Source: Prevotellaceae bacterium UBA4361
Lineage (GTDB): Bacteria; Bacteroidota; Bacteroidia; Bacteroidales; Bacteroidaceae
DNA length: 42,011 nt
Assembly (NCBI GenBank): GCA_002393575.1
Contig: DGSN01000006.1
Coordinates: 1-42,011, forward strand
Reading direction: 5' to 3'
The translations under genes and the position numbers were made by a program. Below, one piece after another: positions 1-6,776 of the stretch. The notes under the pieces are model-generated. The model was given only the letters and a program-made list of their open reading frames with translations, did no database searches and was not told where the DNA came from. How positions within the stretch are numbered: the stretch's first letter is position 1; every line of letters starts with the position of its first letter.

Positions 1-155
1 TTTACTACGTTGTACTTTGTACCTTGTTCTTTGTCCTTTTAATTACCCTTTGATGGCATTTTGTAATGATATGAGTTTTTTCAGTTTTTGAATTTACTAC
101 GTTGTACTTTGTACCTTGTTCTTTGTCCTTTTAATTACCCTTTGATGGCATTTTG
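1..155. repeat. 63-bp direct repeat copying the 3' end of the ABC gene
   Basis: Bases 1-63 and 93-155 are identical over 63 bp and are separated by 29 bp. The second copy holds the last six codons and stop of the ABC ATPase gene (which ends at 135) plus its downstream words (gttgtactttgtacc, ttgttctttgtcc). The first copy is therefore a duplicated gene tail without a gene body. It could come from local tandem duplication or replication slippage. What lies left of base 1 is not visible. Confidence 0.85.
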
Positions 156-974
156 GATACTCTGACTGTCTGTTAATAAAGCATTGAAAAGCAATTCCAG
201 ATTCACAGGAGTTCCCTCCTCCTCGTTTTCGTTTGGCACAATCACGTTGTAGCCTTGCAGACCCTGCTCTTCGTACAGGCGGTTCTCAGGCAGCGAGTTC
301 CTATCCACCGTCAGGAAACTCAATCTGCGTTCGATGTCGCTCATCGAAGCCTCCAAGAGCGTGCGGTTGTTGTCGATGATGACCAACTTGTCTAACAGCA
401 GTTCCACATCTCTCACCTGGTGCGTGCTGATGATGATAATCTTGTCATCACTCATGCCGCTTGCCACCACCTTGCGGAATTGCGACTTCGAAGGAATGTC
501 GAGACCGTTCGTTGGCTCGTCCATCAGCAGCAGCTTCGTGTTGGTGGCAAGAGCCACGCACATATACACCTTCTTCTTCTGTCCCATCGACAAATGACCA
601 AGATTCACATCGCGACTCATCTGGAACATCTCAAGACACTTGTCCAATAGCTCGTCGCTGAACTTAGGGTAGAACGGGCGAATCACCTTCACATAGTCCA
701 TCAGCTTGATGCTTGGCAAGTCGTATTCCTCAGGAACAATGAACATGTCCGACAACGTCTCAGGCTTTCTCAGTTTTGTTTCAATGCCGTTGAAGAGGAT
801 TTGTCCCTGTCGTGTATGGAGCAAGCCCATGATGAGATAGAGTAGGGTACTCTTTCCCGTGCCGTTCTTACCGAGCAATCCGTAGATGCCCCCTTCGTCA
901 AACTTCACACTGAAGTCCTTAATCACGTTCTGGCCCTTCAAGTAGCCATAACTCACATTTTGAATATCTACCAT
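135..974 (-). CDS. ABC transporter ATP-binding protein (YtrB-like)
   Basis: This is the ATPase subunit of an ABC transporter, 279 residues. Walker A is GKNGTGKST at about 35-43, the signature is LSMGQ at 128-132, Walker B is LLLMDEP at 148-154, and the switch histidine is H185 in STHQVRD. The Q-loop region reads FIVPEEYDLP and lacks the usual glutamine. It has no membrane segments, so a permease partner is needed, presumably to the left of the window. The family fits ATPases controlled by YtrA-type GntR repressors in Bacteroidetes (for example lantibiotic or cell-envelope stress modules); a matching palindromic operator lies upstream at 1041-1064. The substrate cannot be read from the sequence. 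ATP hydrolysis role is confident; subfamily is inferred. Confidence 0.9.
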   Translation of the reverse strand: MVDIQNVSYGYLKGQNVIKDFSVKFDEGGIYGLLGKNGTGKSTLLYLIMGLLHTRQGQILFNGIETKLRKPETLSDMFIVPEEYDLPSIKLMDYVKVIRPFYPKFSDELLDKCLEMFQMSRDVNLGHLSMGQKKKVYMCVALATNTKLLLMDEPTNGLDIPSKSQFRKVVASGMSDDKIIIISTHQVRDVELLLDKLVIIDNNRTLLEASMSDIERRLSFLTVDRNSLPENRLYEEQGLQGYNVIVPNENEEEGTPVNLELLFNALLTDSQSIQNAIKG

Positions 975-1040
975 ATACTTTCTATTTTGATTTGTTTGTT
1001 TTATTCTAAGTCGTTTTCAGCCCATTGTACGGTCTGTTTT

Positions 1041-1073
1041 AGTGTACTACCTCAATAGAACACTGCAAATATA
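1041..1073 (-). promoter_or_regulatory. Promoter with GntR-like operator for the ABC gene
   Basis: On the minus strand a -7 element TATATTTG (1066-1073) is followed at once by a palindrome (1041-1064): half-sites AGTGTACTA and TAGAACACT around a 6-bp spacer, with one mismatch. The operator would cover the transcription start, as expected for a repressor site. The half-site TAGTGTAC/AGTGT resembles YtrA-family GntR operators. The repressor gene is not in the window. Confidence 0.6.
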
Positions 1074-1189
1074 GTGCATTCGTGTCACCACTTCCAAACA
1101 ATTCTGCGATTTTAACACAATTTTAACACTTATCCACAGCATTTCCCAATGCTCCACCCCTCATTCCCCTTTCCGCCATTCAGAACCTC

Positions 1190-1292
1190 GAATAACAACG
1201 AACCTTCATTTCTCTTCAAACGAACCTTCGCCGTCATCGCATTGAACCTTCGCCAAATCCCCAACGAACGCTCGTCGCATTTGACCCTTCGA
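1190..1292. repeat. Cluster of CGAACCTTCG words
   Basis: In the 416-bp gap between the ABC gene and the Nif3 gene, about five variants of the word ACGAACCTTCG occur at 1198, 1220, 1242, 1264 and 1281, so the first four are spaced exactly 22 bp apart. Related clusters lie at 8956-9033 and 19181-19258. The rest of the gap (975-1190) shows only the promoter/operator and no gene. Confidence 0.6.
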
Positions 1293-1322
1293 AATGAATA
1301 ATTTTTTCATTTTCTTATTCTC

Positions 1323-1357
1323 TTGCTTTCTCATTATTAAAAAAAAACGTACCTTTG
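1323..1357 (+). promoter_or_regulatory. Bacteroidetes-type promoter for the Nif3 gene
   Basis: The -7 element TACCTTTG is at 1350-1357 with a TTG at 1323-1325 as a possible -33 element, spaced 24 bp, which is slightly long. It lies about 35 bp before the start codon. Confidence 0.6.
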
Positions 1358-1390
1358 CAGCGAATCTGGAGATAATGGATTCAAAATCAG

Positions 1391-2188
1391 ATGAAAATAC
1401 GGGAAATAATTGGAGCCCTTGAACAATTCGCTCCTCTGTCCCTGCAAGACAGCTACGACAATGCCGGACTGCAGATTGGATTAACGGAGGATGCTGACGT
1501 CTCAGGGGCGTTATTGTGTCTTGACGTGACTGAAGATGTCATCGAGGAGGCTGTGCAGCGAGGTTGCAACCTCGTTGTGAGCCATCATCCGTTGCTCTTC
1601 CATGCGCCTAAGCAAATTACGGGCGCCGACTATGTGCAGCGTTGCATCATCAAGGCGATTCAGCGTGGAGTGTGGATTTATTCTGCCCACACCAACCTCG
1701 ACAATGCACCCCACGGGGTGAGTTATCGCATGGCAGAAAAGATTGGTTTGCACGATGTGAAGCCACTGCAACCCATCGAGGCAAAGATGGATGGCAACCT
1801 CCAGCCTGGCGCTGGCATCATCGGACGGCTCTCTGAACCAATGGAGCGCGAGGATTTCATTGCCCTCGTCAAGGAGTGCTTCGAAGTGGGCAGTGTGCGC
1901 TACAACTCTTGGACTGGCGAGCAAATCCAGACAGTTGCCCTCTGTGGAGGTGCAGGTGCTTTTCTCATTCCGAAGGCGGTGGAGGCAGGAGCCGATGTGT
2001 TCATCACGGGAGAAATAGGTTATCATCGTTTCTTTGGTCTTGAGAACACCATCCAACTGATGGAGATAGGTCACTTCGAAAGCGAACAATACACACTCGA
2101 AATCCTTCGTGAAATCATTTCCAATGTTGCGCCCGAATTGCCAATCCTCAACACAGAGACAGAAACGAACCCTATCAACTATTTATAG
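1391..2188 (+). CDS. Nif3-like dinuclear metal centre protein (YbgI family)
   Basis: A 265-residue member of the NIF3/DUF34 family, cytosolic proteins that form hexameric rings with two metal ions per subunit. Metal-ligand motifs are visible: VSHHPLLF with H65/H66, SAHTNLDNAPHG with H100 and D104, and near the C-terminus GEIGYHRF and EIGHFESE. Many Bacteroidetes homologues are about 365 residues because of an inserted PII-like middle domain; this one is the short form without it. Names such as 'GTP cyclohydrolase 1 type 2' are used for the family, but the physiological reaction is not established. The next gene, a zinc-ribbon protein, is its usual neighbour in many bacteria, so the pair is probably co-transcribed. 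Confidence 0.92.
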   Translation: MKIREIIGALEQFAPLSLQDSYDNAGLQIGLTEDADVSGALLCLDVTEDVIEEAVQRGCNLVVSHHPLLFHAPKQITGADYVQRCIIKAIQRGVWIYSAHTNLDNAPHGVSYRMAEKIGLHDVKPLQPIEAKMDGNLQPGAGIIGRLSEPMEREDFIALVKECFEVGSVRYNSWTGEQIQTVALCGGAGAFLIPKAVEAGADVFITGEIGYHRFFGLENTIQLMEIGHFESEQYTLEILREIISNVAPELPILNTETETNPINYL

Positions 2189-2202
2189 AAAGGTTAAAAA
2201 AG

Positions 2203-2265
2203 CCTCACCCCCGACCCAGCCCCCTCCAGCTCCCCCAAGGGGGAGAGAAAGGCGAGGGGAGTGGA
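2203..2265. repeat. GC-rich palindromic intergenic element
   Basis: Between the Nif3 and zinc-ribbon genes lies a C-rich then G-rich palindrome. The inner stem is CTCCCCC (2230-2236) with GGGGGAG (2239-2245) around AA; the outer stem pairs CCCCTC (2221-2226) with GAGGGG (2254-2259). It lacks a T tract, so it is not a classical terminator. It could stall polymerase or protect mRNA ends inside the operon. Similar C/G-rich palindromes are common intergenic repeats in Prevotella-like genomes (recalled, not searched). Confidence 0.7.
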
Positions 2266-2331
2266 TAGCGAGAAAAAAATCCTTCTAAATCCTTTAAATC
2301 CTTGATTAAAAACTTATAAACTTACAATAAC

Positions 2332-3192
2332 ATGGTAAAGAAAAAAGAATCATCTTCTTCAGAGATGACGGTGGAGGACAAGCTCAAGAACCTCTACGAC
2401 CTTCAGAAAATGCTCTCCGAAATCGACAACATCCGCACGCTCCGTGGAGAACTTCCGCTCGAAGTGGAAGACCTCGAAGACGAGATTGAAGGACTCAAAA
2501 CTCGCATTGCCAATGCTACCGACGAGTCCATGCAGATTCGTTCGCGCATCAACGAGTTCAAGTCGCGCATCGAATTATCGACTTCGAAGCTCAACGAATA
2601 CAAGAGCCAACTCGACAACGTGCGCAACAACCGCGAGTATGACGCACTCAACAAGGAAATCGAATTCCAGAGTCTCGAAGTGGAACTGGCACAGAAGCGC
2701 ACTCGTGAGGCTCAGTTGGCTGAGAAGCAGAAGCAGGAAATCATTGCCCGTGCGCAGCAGGACCTCGATGAGCGTCAGCAGGACCTTGAGGTGAAGAAGA
2801 ACGAGCTCGACGAAATCGTGGCTGAGACAAAGGCTGAGGAAGAAAAGCTCCGTGAGAAGGCAAAGAACCTCGAATTGCAGATTGAACCAACGCTCTTGCA
2901 GGCATTCAAGCGCATCCGCAAGAATTCTCGCAACGGACTCGGCATCGTGTATTTGCAGCGTGATGCTTGTGGTGGTTGCTTCGCCAAGATTCCACCTCAG
3001 CGCCAGCTCGATGTGCGTATGCGCAAGAAGATTATCGTTTGCGAATACTGCGGACGTATCCTCATCGACCCTGAGCTTGCAGGCGTGAAGCCTGATGCTC
3101 CAAAGGAGGAGAAGCCAAAGCGCAGTGGAAAGCGCAGCATCCGTCGTTCGAAGGGCGACCCAACTGCTATTTCTGCCAACGACATGGAATAA
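2332..3192 (+). CDS. C4-type zinc-ribbon coiled-coil protein (CdsZ/FlgZ-like)
   Basis: A 286-residue protein with a long helical coiled-coil hairpin (about residues 15-190, rich in E, K, Q, L) followed by a C4 zinc ribbon with C213-GG-C216 and C237-EY-C240. This is the architecture of the CT398/CdsZ and HP0958/FlgZ family. Members bind nucleic acid or secretion and sigma factors in other phyla; the role in Bacteroidetes is unclear. The tail after residue 255 is strongly basic (KPKRSGKRSIRRSKG), consistent with nucleic-acid contact. It starts 143 bp after the Nif3 gene and ends before a strong terminator at 3218-3271. Confidence 0.9.
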   Translation: MVKKKESSSSEMTVEDKLKNLYDLQKMLSEIDNIRTLRGELPLEVEDLEDEIEGLKTRIANATDESMQIRSRINEFKSRIELSTSKLNEYKSQLDNVRNNREYDALNKEIEFQSLEVELAQKRTREAQLAEKQKQEIIARAQQDLDERQQDLEVKKNELDEIVAETKAEEEKLREKAKNLELQIEPTLLQAFKRIRKNSRNGLGIVYLQRDACGGCFAKIPPQRQLDVRMRKKIIVCEYCGRILIDPELAGVKPDAPKEEKPKRSGKRSIRRSKGDPTAISANDME

Positions 3193-3217
3193 GGCTCGCT
3201 GCTTTACTTCAGCACAT

Positions 3218-3271
3218 AAAAAAAGCATGGAACAAATCCCCGCTCGGTGGGTTTGTTCCATGCTTTTTTTT
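3218..3271. terminator. Bidirectional intrinsic terminator
   Basis: A long stem pairs AAAAGCATGGAACAAA (3221-3236) with TTTGTTCCATGCTTTT (3252-3267), with a further CCC/GGG closing near the loop. An A7 tract lies on one side and a T8 tract (3264-3271) on the other. It serves the plus-strand zinc-ribbon gene and the convergent maeB gene. Confidence 0.93.
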
Positions 3272-3295
3272 GTTGTTGTCTGATGTGTCGGTTCG

Positions 3296-5596
3296 TTATT
3301 TCTCGCCGCTGATGCGGTGCTGGAGTTTCCAGACGTAGGCATCGACGGAAGCGACGGAAACGATGTTCACAACGTCGCGAACGGAAGCGTCGTGGTCGGT
3401 GAAATAGATAGGTTTGTTGAGTCCCATCTGAATTGGACCGAGGATTTCCACGTCGGTGTTGAGTGCCTGGAGCAGTTTGAAGGATGTCTGGGCTGACGTA
3501 AGGTTCGGGAAGACGAGCGTGTTGACATCTTTGCCGAAGAGACGCGTGAACGGATACATCTCGTCGCGCTGTTCGCGGTTGAGTGCATAACCAATCTGCA
3601 TTTCTCCATCCACTGCCAGGTCTGGGTATTCGCGGTGCAATTGTTCAACAGCCTTGCGCACCTTGAGGGAGCCTTCGCTGGTGTCGGAACCGAAGTTGGA
3701 GTGGCTCACCATAGCGATGTTTGGCTTTTCGTTGAACCAACGCACGGTGGTTGCACAAAGCCGCGTGATGTCAACGAGTTCTTCTGCGCCAGGGTTGTTG
3801 TTGATGAGGGTATCACCAATGTAGAGTGTTCCCTTTGGCGAGTTGAGGATGTGCATGGTGCCGAAGTGCTTGAACTCTTCGCGTATGCCGATGACCTCTT
3901 TCGCCACCTTGATGGTGTTGCTGTACTTGGTGTAGAGACCTGTGATGAAAGCGTCGGCTTCGCCTGTTTCCACCATCATCATGCCGAAGTAGTTGCGCTC
4001 GAACATCTTGTCGTTTGCCTCGCGGAAGGTGTAGCCGTCGCGCTCGTGTTTCTTCACGAGGATGCGGGCAAAGCGTTCGCGGCGTTCAGCCTCGTTGTCA
4101 TGGCGAAGGTTGATGACCTCAATGCCTTCGAGCGAAAGGTCGAGTTCCTCAGCCAGTTTTGCAATCTTCTCGTCGTTGCCGAGGAGGATAGGGTGGCAGA
4201 TGCCTTCGTTCTTTGCCTGCACAGCGGCACGCAGCATGGTTGGGTGGATGCCTTCGGCAAACACCACGCGCTGAGGATGTGCGGCAGCAGTGGAGTAGAG
4301 CTTCTGCGTGAGTTTGGTTTCCTGGCCGAGCATCAACGAAAGGCTGTGCTTGTAGGCATCCCAATCGGTGATGGTGCGACGTGCCACACCACTGTCGATG
4401 GCTGCCTTGGCAACTGCTGCGCTCACTTCGCTGATGAGGCGTGGGTCAACTGGTTTTGGAATGAAATAGTCGCGGCCAAACTTCAGGTTGTTCACCTTAT
4501 ATACATCGTTCACCACGTCGGGAACGGGTTGCTTGGCGAGGTCAGCAATGGCATGGACGGCAGCCATCTTCATCTCCTCGTTGATGGCTGTGGCGTGAAC
4601 GTCGAGCGCACCACGGAAGATGTAAGGGAAGCCGATGACATTGTTGATTTGGTTAGGATAGTCGGTGCGGCCTGTTGACATCAGTGTGTCGGGACGTGCC
4701 TCCATTGCATCCTCGTAGCTGATTTCTGGTACAGGGTTGGCGAGGGCAAAGATGACGGGGTCTTTTGCCATCGTCTTCACCATCTCCTTGGTGAGCACAT
4801 TTCCCTTGGAGAGTCCTACGAACACGTCGGCACCGTTGATTGCCTCTTCGAGTGTGTGTACGTCGCGACGGTCGGTGGCAAAGTATTTCTTTTGCTCCGT
4901 GAGGTTCTCGCGGTCGCTGGTGATCACTCCCTTCGAGTCGAGCATGAGGATGTTCTCACGGCGGGCACCGAGTGCCTCGTAGAGCTTCGTGCAAGAAATG
5001 GCTGCAGCACCAGCACCGTTCACCACGATGCGGACTTTCGAAATGTCCTTGCCGTTCACTTCGAGCGCGTTCTTCAGTCCGGCTGCGGAAATGATGGCAG
5101 TGCCGTGCTGGTCGTCGTGCATCACGGGGATGTCGAGAGTGCGCTTCAGGCGTTCCTCAATGTAGAAACACTCAGGAGCCTTGATGTCCTCCAGGTTGAT
5201 ACCGCCAAAGGTTGGAGCGATTTTCTCCACAGCCTCGCAGAATTTCTCTGGGTCTTTCTCGTTGACTTCGATGTCGAACACGTCGATGCCACCATAGATT
5301 TTGAACAACAAGCCTTTGCCTTCCATCACAGGCTTTCCACTCATGGCACCGATGTCGCCCAGTCCGAGCACAGCCGTGCCGTTGGATATGACAGCCACGA
5401 GGTTGCCCTTGTCGGTGTATTTGTAAGCATCGTCAGGGTTCTTTTGGATTTCCAAACATGGATAGGCAACGCCAGGAGAATAGGCGAGACTCAAGTCGGT
5501 TTGTGTACGGTAAGCTTTGGTTGGCTTTACTTCAATTTTTCCAGGACGACCGTTCTGATGATACTGCAGAGCGGCCTCTTTCGTAATCTTTGCCAT
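3296..5596 (-). CDS. maeB: Malic enzyme fused to phosphotransacetylase-like domain
   Basis: A 766-residue MaeB-type malic enzyme, oxidatively decarboxylating malate to pyruvate and CO2, normally with NADP+. The N-terminal malic domain (about 15-155) includes SLAYSPGVAYPC and GDIGAMSGKPVMEGKG. The NAD(P)-binding domain (about 160-400) includes MHDDQHGTAIISAAGL, VVNGAGAAAIS and FALANPVPEI. A C-terminal phosphotransacetylase-like domain (about 430-760) includes VFAEGIHPTMLRAA and GEMQIGYALN. This last domain is catalytically inactive in known MaeB proteins and acts as an acetyl-CoA sensor. It is a single-gene unit with a TAACTTTG element 38 bp upstream (5634-5641, minus strand) and the shared terminator downstream. 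Length matches the family. Confidence 0.95.
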   Translation of the reverse strand: MAKITKEAALQYHQNGRPGKIEVKPTKAYRTQTDLSLAYSPGVAYPCLEIQKNPDDAYKYTDKGNLVAVISNGTAVLGLGDIGAMSGKPVMEGKGLLFKIYGGIDVFDIEVNEKDPEKFCEAVEKIAPTFGGINLEDIKAPECFYIEERLKRTLDIPVMHDDQHGTAIISAAGLKNALEVNGKDISKVRIVVNGAGAAAISCTKLYEALGARRENILMLDSKGVITSDRENLTEQKKYFATDRRDVHTLEEAINGADVFVGLSKGNVLTKEMVKTMAKDPVIFALANPVPEISYEDAMEARPDTLMSTGRTDYPNQINNVIGFPYIFRGALDVHATAINEEMKMAAVHAIADLAKQPVPDVVNDVYKVNNLKFGRDYFIPKPVDPRLISEVSAAVAKAAIDSGVARRTITDWDAYKHSLSLMLGQETKLTQKLYSTAAAHPQRVVFAEGIHPTMLRAAVQAKNEGICHPILLGNDEKIAKLAEELDLSLEGIEVINLRHDNEAERRERFARILVKKHERDGYTFREANDKMFERNYFGMMMVETGEADAFITGLYTKYSNTIKVAKEVIGIREEFKHFGTMHILNSPKGTLYIGDTLINNNPGAEELVDITRLCATTVRWFNEKPNIAMVSHSNFGSDTSEGSLKVRKAVEQLHREYPDLAVDGEMQIGYALNREQRDEMYPFTRLFGKDVNTLVFPNLTSAQTSFKLLQALNTDVEILGPIQMGLNKPIYFTDHDASVRDVVNIVSVASVDAYVWKLQHRISGEK

Positions 5597-5633
5597 AAAA
5601 CAATCTTTTTTCTTCAGAATTGGAAATGTGCTG

Positions 5634-5641
5634 CAAAGTTA
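5634..5641 (-). promoter_or_regulatory. -7 element for maeB
   Basis: The minus strand reads TAACTTTG, matching the Bacteroidetes TAnnTTTG element, about 38 bp before the maeB start codon. No convincing -33 element was seen. Confidence 0.5.
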
Positions 5642-5664
5642 ATCAAAAAATGTAAAAGATAATC

Positions 5665-5900
5665 AGGGATTTAAAGGAATTTGAGGCGAGTTTTTGAGTT
5701 TTTAAGTTTTTGAGTTTGGGTCTAAGGTCTAAGGACTAAGGTCTGAAGTCTATCTCCTAAAGAACCTTTAGCTTGGCTTAGCTAAATCGGCAAAATCAGC
5801 AAAATTTTAAAATTTAGTACATTTAGTCTATTTCTTTAGGAGACATAAACTCAAAAACTTAAAAACTTAAGAACTCAAAAACTTATAAACTTACAAAATG
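5665..5900. repeat. Word-repeat region enclosing a small palindromic element
   Basis: The 324-bp gap between maeB and the response regulator has no gene. It holds reiterated words (gagtttttgagtttttaag, ggtctaaggtctaaggac; then aactcaaaaacttaaaaac) on either side of an 89-bp element at 5754-5842. The words on the two sides are reverse complements, so the region can fold around the element. The element has 11-bp perfect terminal inverted repeats, CTCCTAAAGAA and TTCTTTAGGAG. A relative lies at 13201-13281. Confidence 0.75.
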
Positions 5901-5903
5901 TTG

Positions 5904-5911
5904 TATCTTTG
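5904..5911 (+). promoter_or_regulatory. -7 element that decides the response-regulator start
   Basis: TATCTTTG lies only 9 bp before the ATG at 5921. An alternative in-frame TTG at 5909 overlaps this element and so cannot be translated from this promoter. The mRNA would have almost no 5' leader. No clear -33 TTG was seen. Confidence 0.6.
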
Positions 5912-5920
5912 CACTGCGAT

Positions 5921-6616
5921 ATGGAACAAAAAAGAATTTTGATTATCGACGATGAGCACGACCTGTGCGAAATCCTGCTTTTCAATCTCATTGTAGCGGG
6001 GTATCGGACAGATGTGGCTTATTCGGCGGAAGAAGCATTGCAATACAGAGTGGCAGACTACGACTTGCTGCTGATTGACGTGATGATGCCTGGCTTGTCG
6101 GGCTTTGAATTGGCTGAACGCTTGAAAGCCGACCAACAGACGGCGCATATTCCCATCATCTTCCTGACAGCGAGAGACACGGAGGACGACAAGCTCTACG
6201 GTTTCGGATTGGGAGCCGACGACTATGTGTCGAAACCGTTTTCTGTTCGAGAAGTGTTGGCGAGAGTGAAGGCAGTGCTGAAACGGACAGGAAACAATGG
6301 CGAGCATCTGTTGGCATACGAGGGACTGACACTGGATGTTGCCACAAAGACGGTTTGCATTGACGGTAACTCTGCTGCCCTGACACGGACGGAGTATGAG
6401 TTGCTGCGACTCTTGTTGGAACATCAGGGACAGGTGTTCAGTCGGCAGGAATTGCTCGAAAAAGTGTGGCCGCAGGACGTGGTTGTCACAGAACGAACCG
6501 TTGATGTGAACATCACCCGCTTACGAAAGAAATTGGGTCACTATGCCTCCCGTCTGATTTCACGTACAGGATTTGGCTATAGTTTTGAAGGAAAAATCAA
6601 AAACTTAAAAACTTAA
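5921..6616 (+). CDS. OmpR/PhoB-family response regulator
   Basis: A 231-residue DNA-binding response regulator. In the receiver domain (4-120) the acidic pocket is D10/D11, the phosphorylation site D53 in LLIDVMMPG, with T83 and K105 as the conserved switch residues. The C-terminal winged helix (about 130-228) carries LTRTEYELLRLLLEH and VDVNITRLRKKLG, typical of OmpR/PhoB. The ATG at 5921 is preferred over an upstream TTG that lies inside the promoter element. The last residues (KIKNLKT) are encoded by an aaaacttaaaaactta word repeat, so the natural C-terminus has drifted into repeat DNA. The partner kinase follows. Target genes cannot be read. Confidence 0.95.
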   Translation: MEQKRILIIDDEHDLCEILLFNLIVAGYRTDVAYSAEEALQYRVADYDLLLIDVMMPGLSGFELAERLKADQQTAHIPIIFLTARDTEDDKLYGFGLGADDYVSKPFSVREVLARVKAVLKRTGNNGEHLLAYEGLTLDVATKTVCIDGNSAALTRTEYELLRLLLEHQGQVFSRQELLEKVWPQDVVVTERTVDVNITRLRKKLGHYASRLISRTGFGYSFEGKIKNLKT

Positions 6617-6740
6617 TAAGTGAAAAGTAAATCAGGGATTTTAGGGATTTCAAAGGGATTCCTTAATAAGTGAAAAGTGAAAAGTGAAAAATTCCATCCG
6701 GCTCAATCGCTTCACGCTTCACTCTTCACACTTCACGTTG
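6610..6740. repeat. Word repeats able to form a hairpin between regulator and kinase genes
   Basis: The 160-bp gap holds aatcagggattttagggattt, then GTGAAAAGTGAAAAGTG (about 6669-6686), answered by CACTCTTCACACTTCAC (6719-6735). These pair imperfectly and could attenuate transcription between the two genes. A reading frame open upstream of the kinase start (from 6684) is only translated repeat. Confidence 0.65.
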
Positions 6741-6776
6741 AACTTAAAAACTCAAGAACTAACCATAAAAACTCAC

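Noticed and set aside
1130..1138. DnaA box TTATCCACA, also at 14525-14533, as a sign of oriC
   Set aside because: They are single isolated copies, with no cluster and no dnaA or other origin-linked gene nearby.
3635..4678. Long open frame (347 codons) on the plus strand opposite maeB
   Set aside because: It is the antisense shadow of the well-conserved malic enzyme gene; its translation has no recognisable domain and no promoter.
6684..6776. Extended N-terminus of the histidine kinase
   Set aside because: The extra 31 residues translate intergenic gtgaaaag/cttcac words; the membrane segment begins right after the ATG at 6777.
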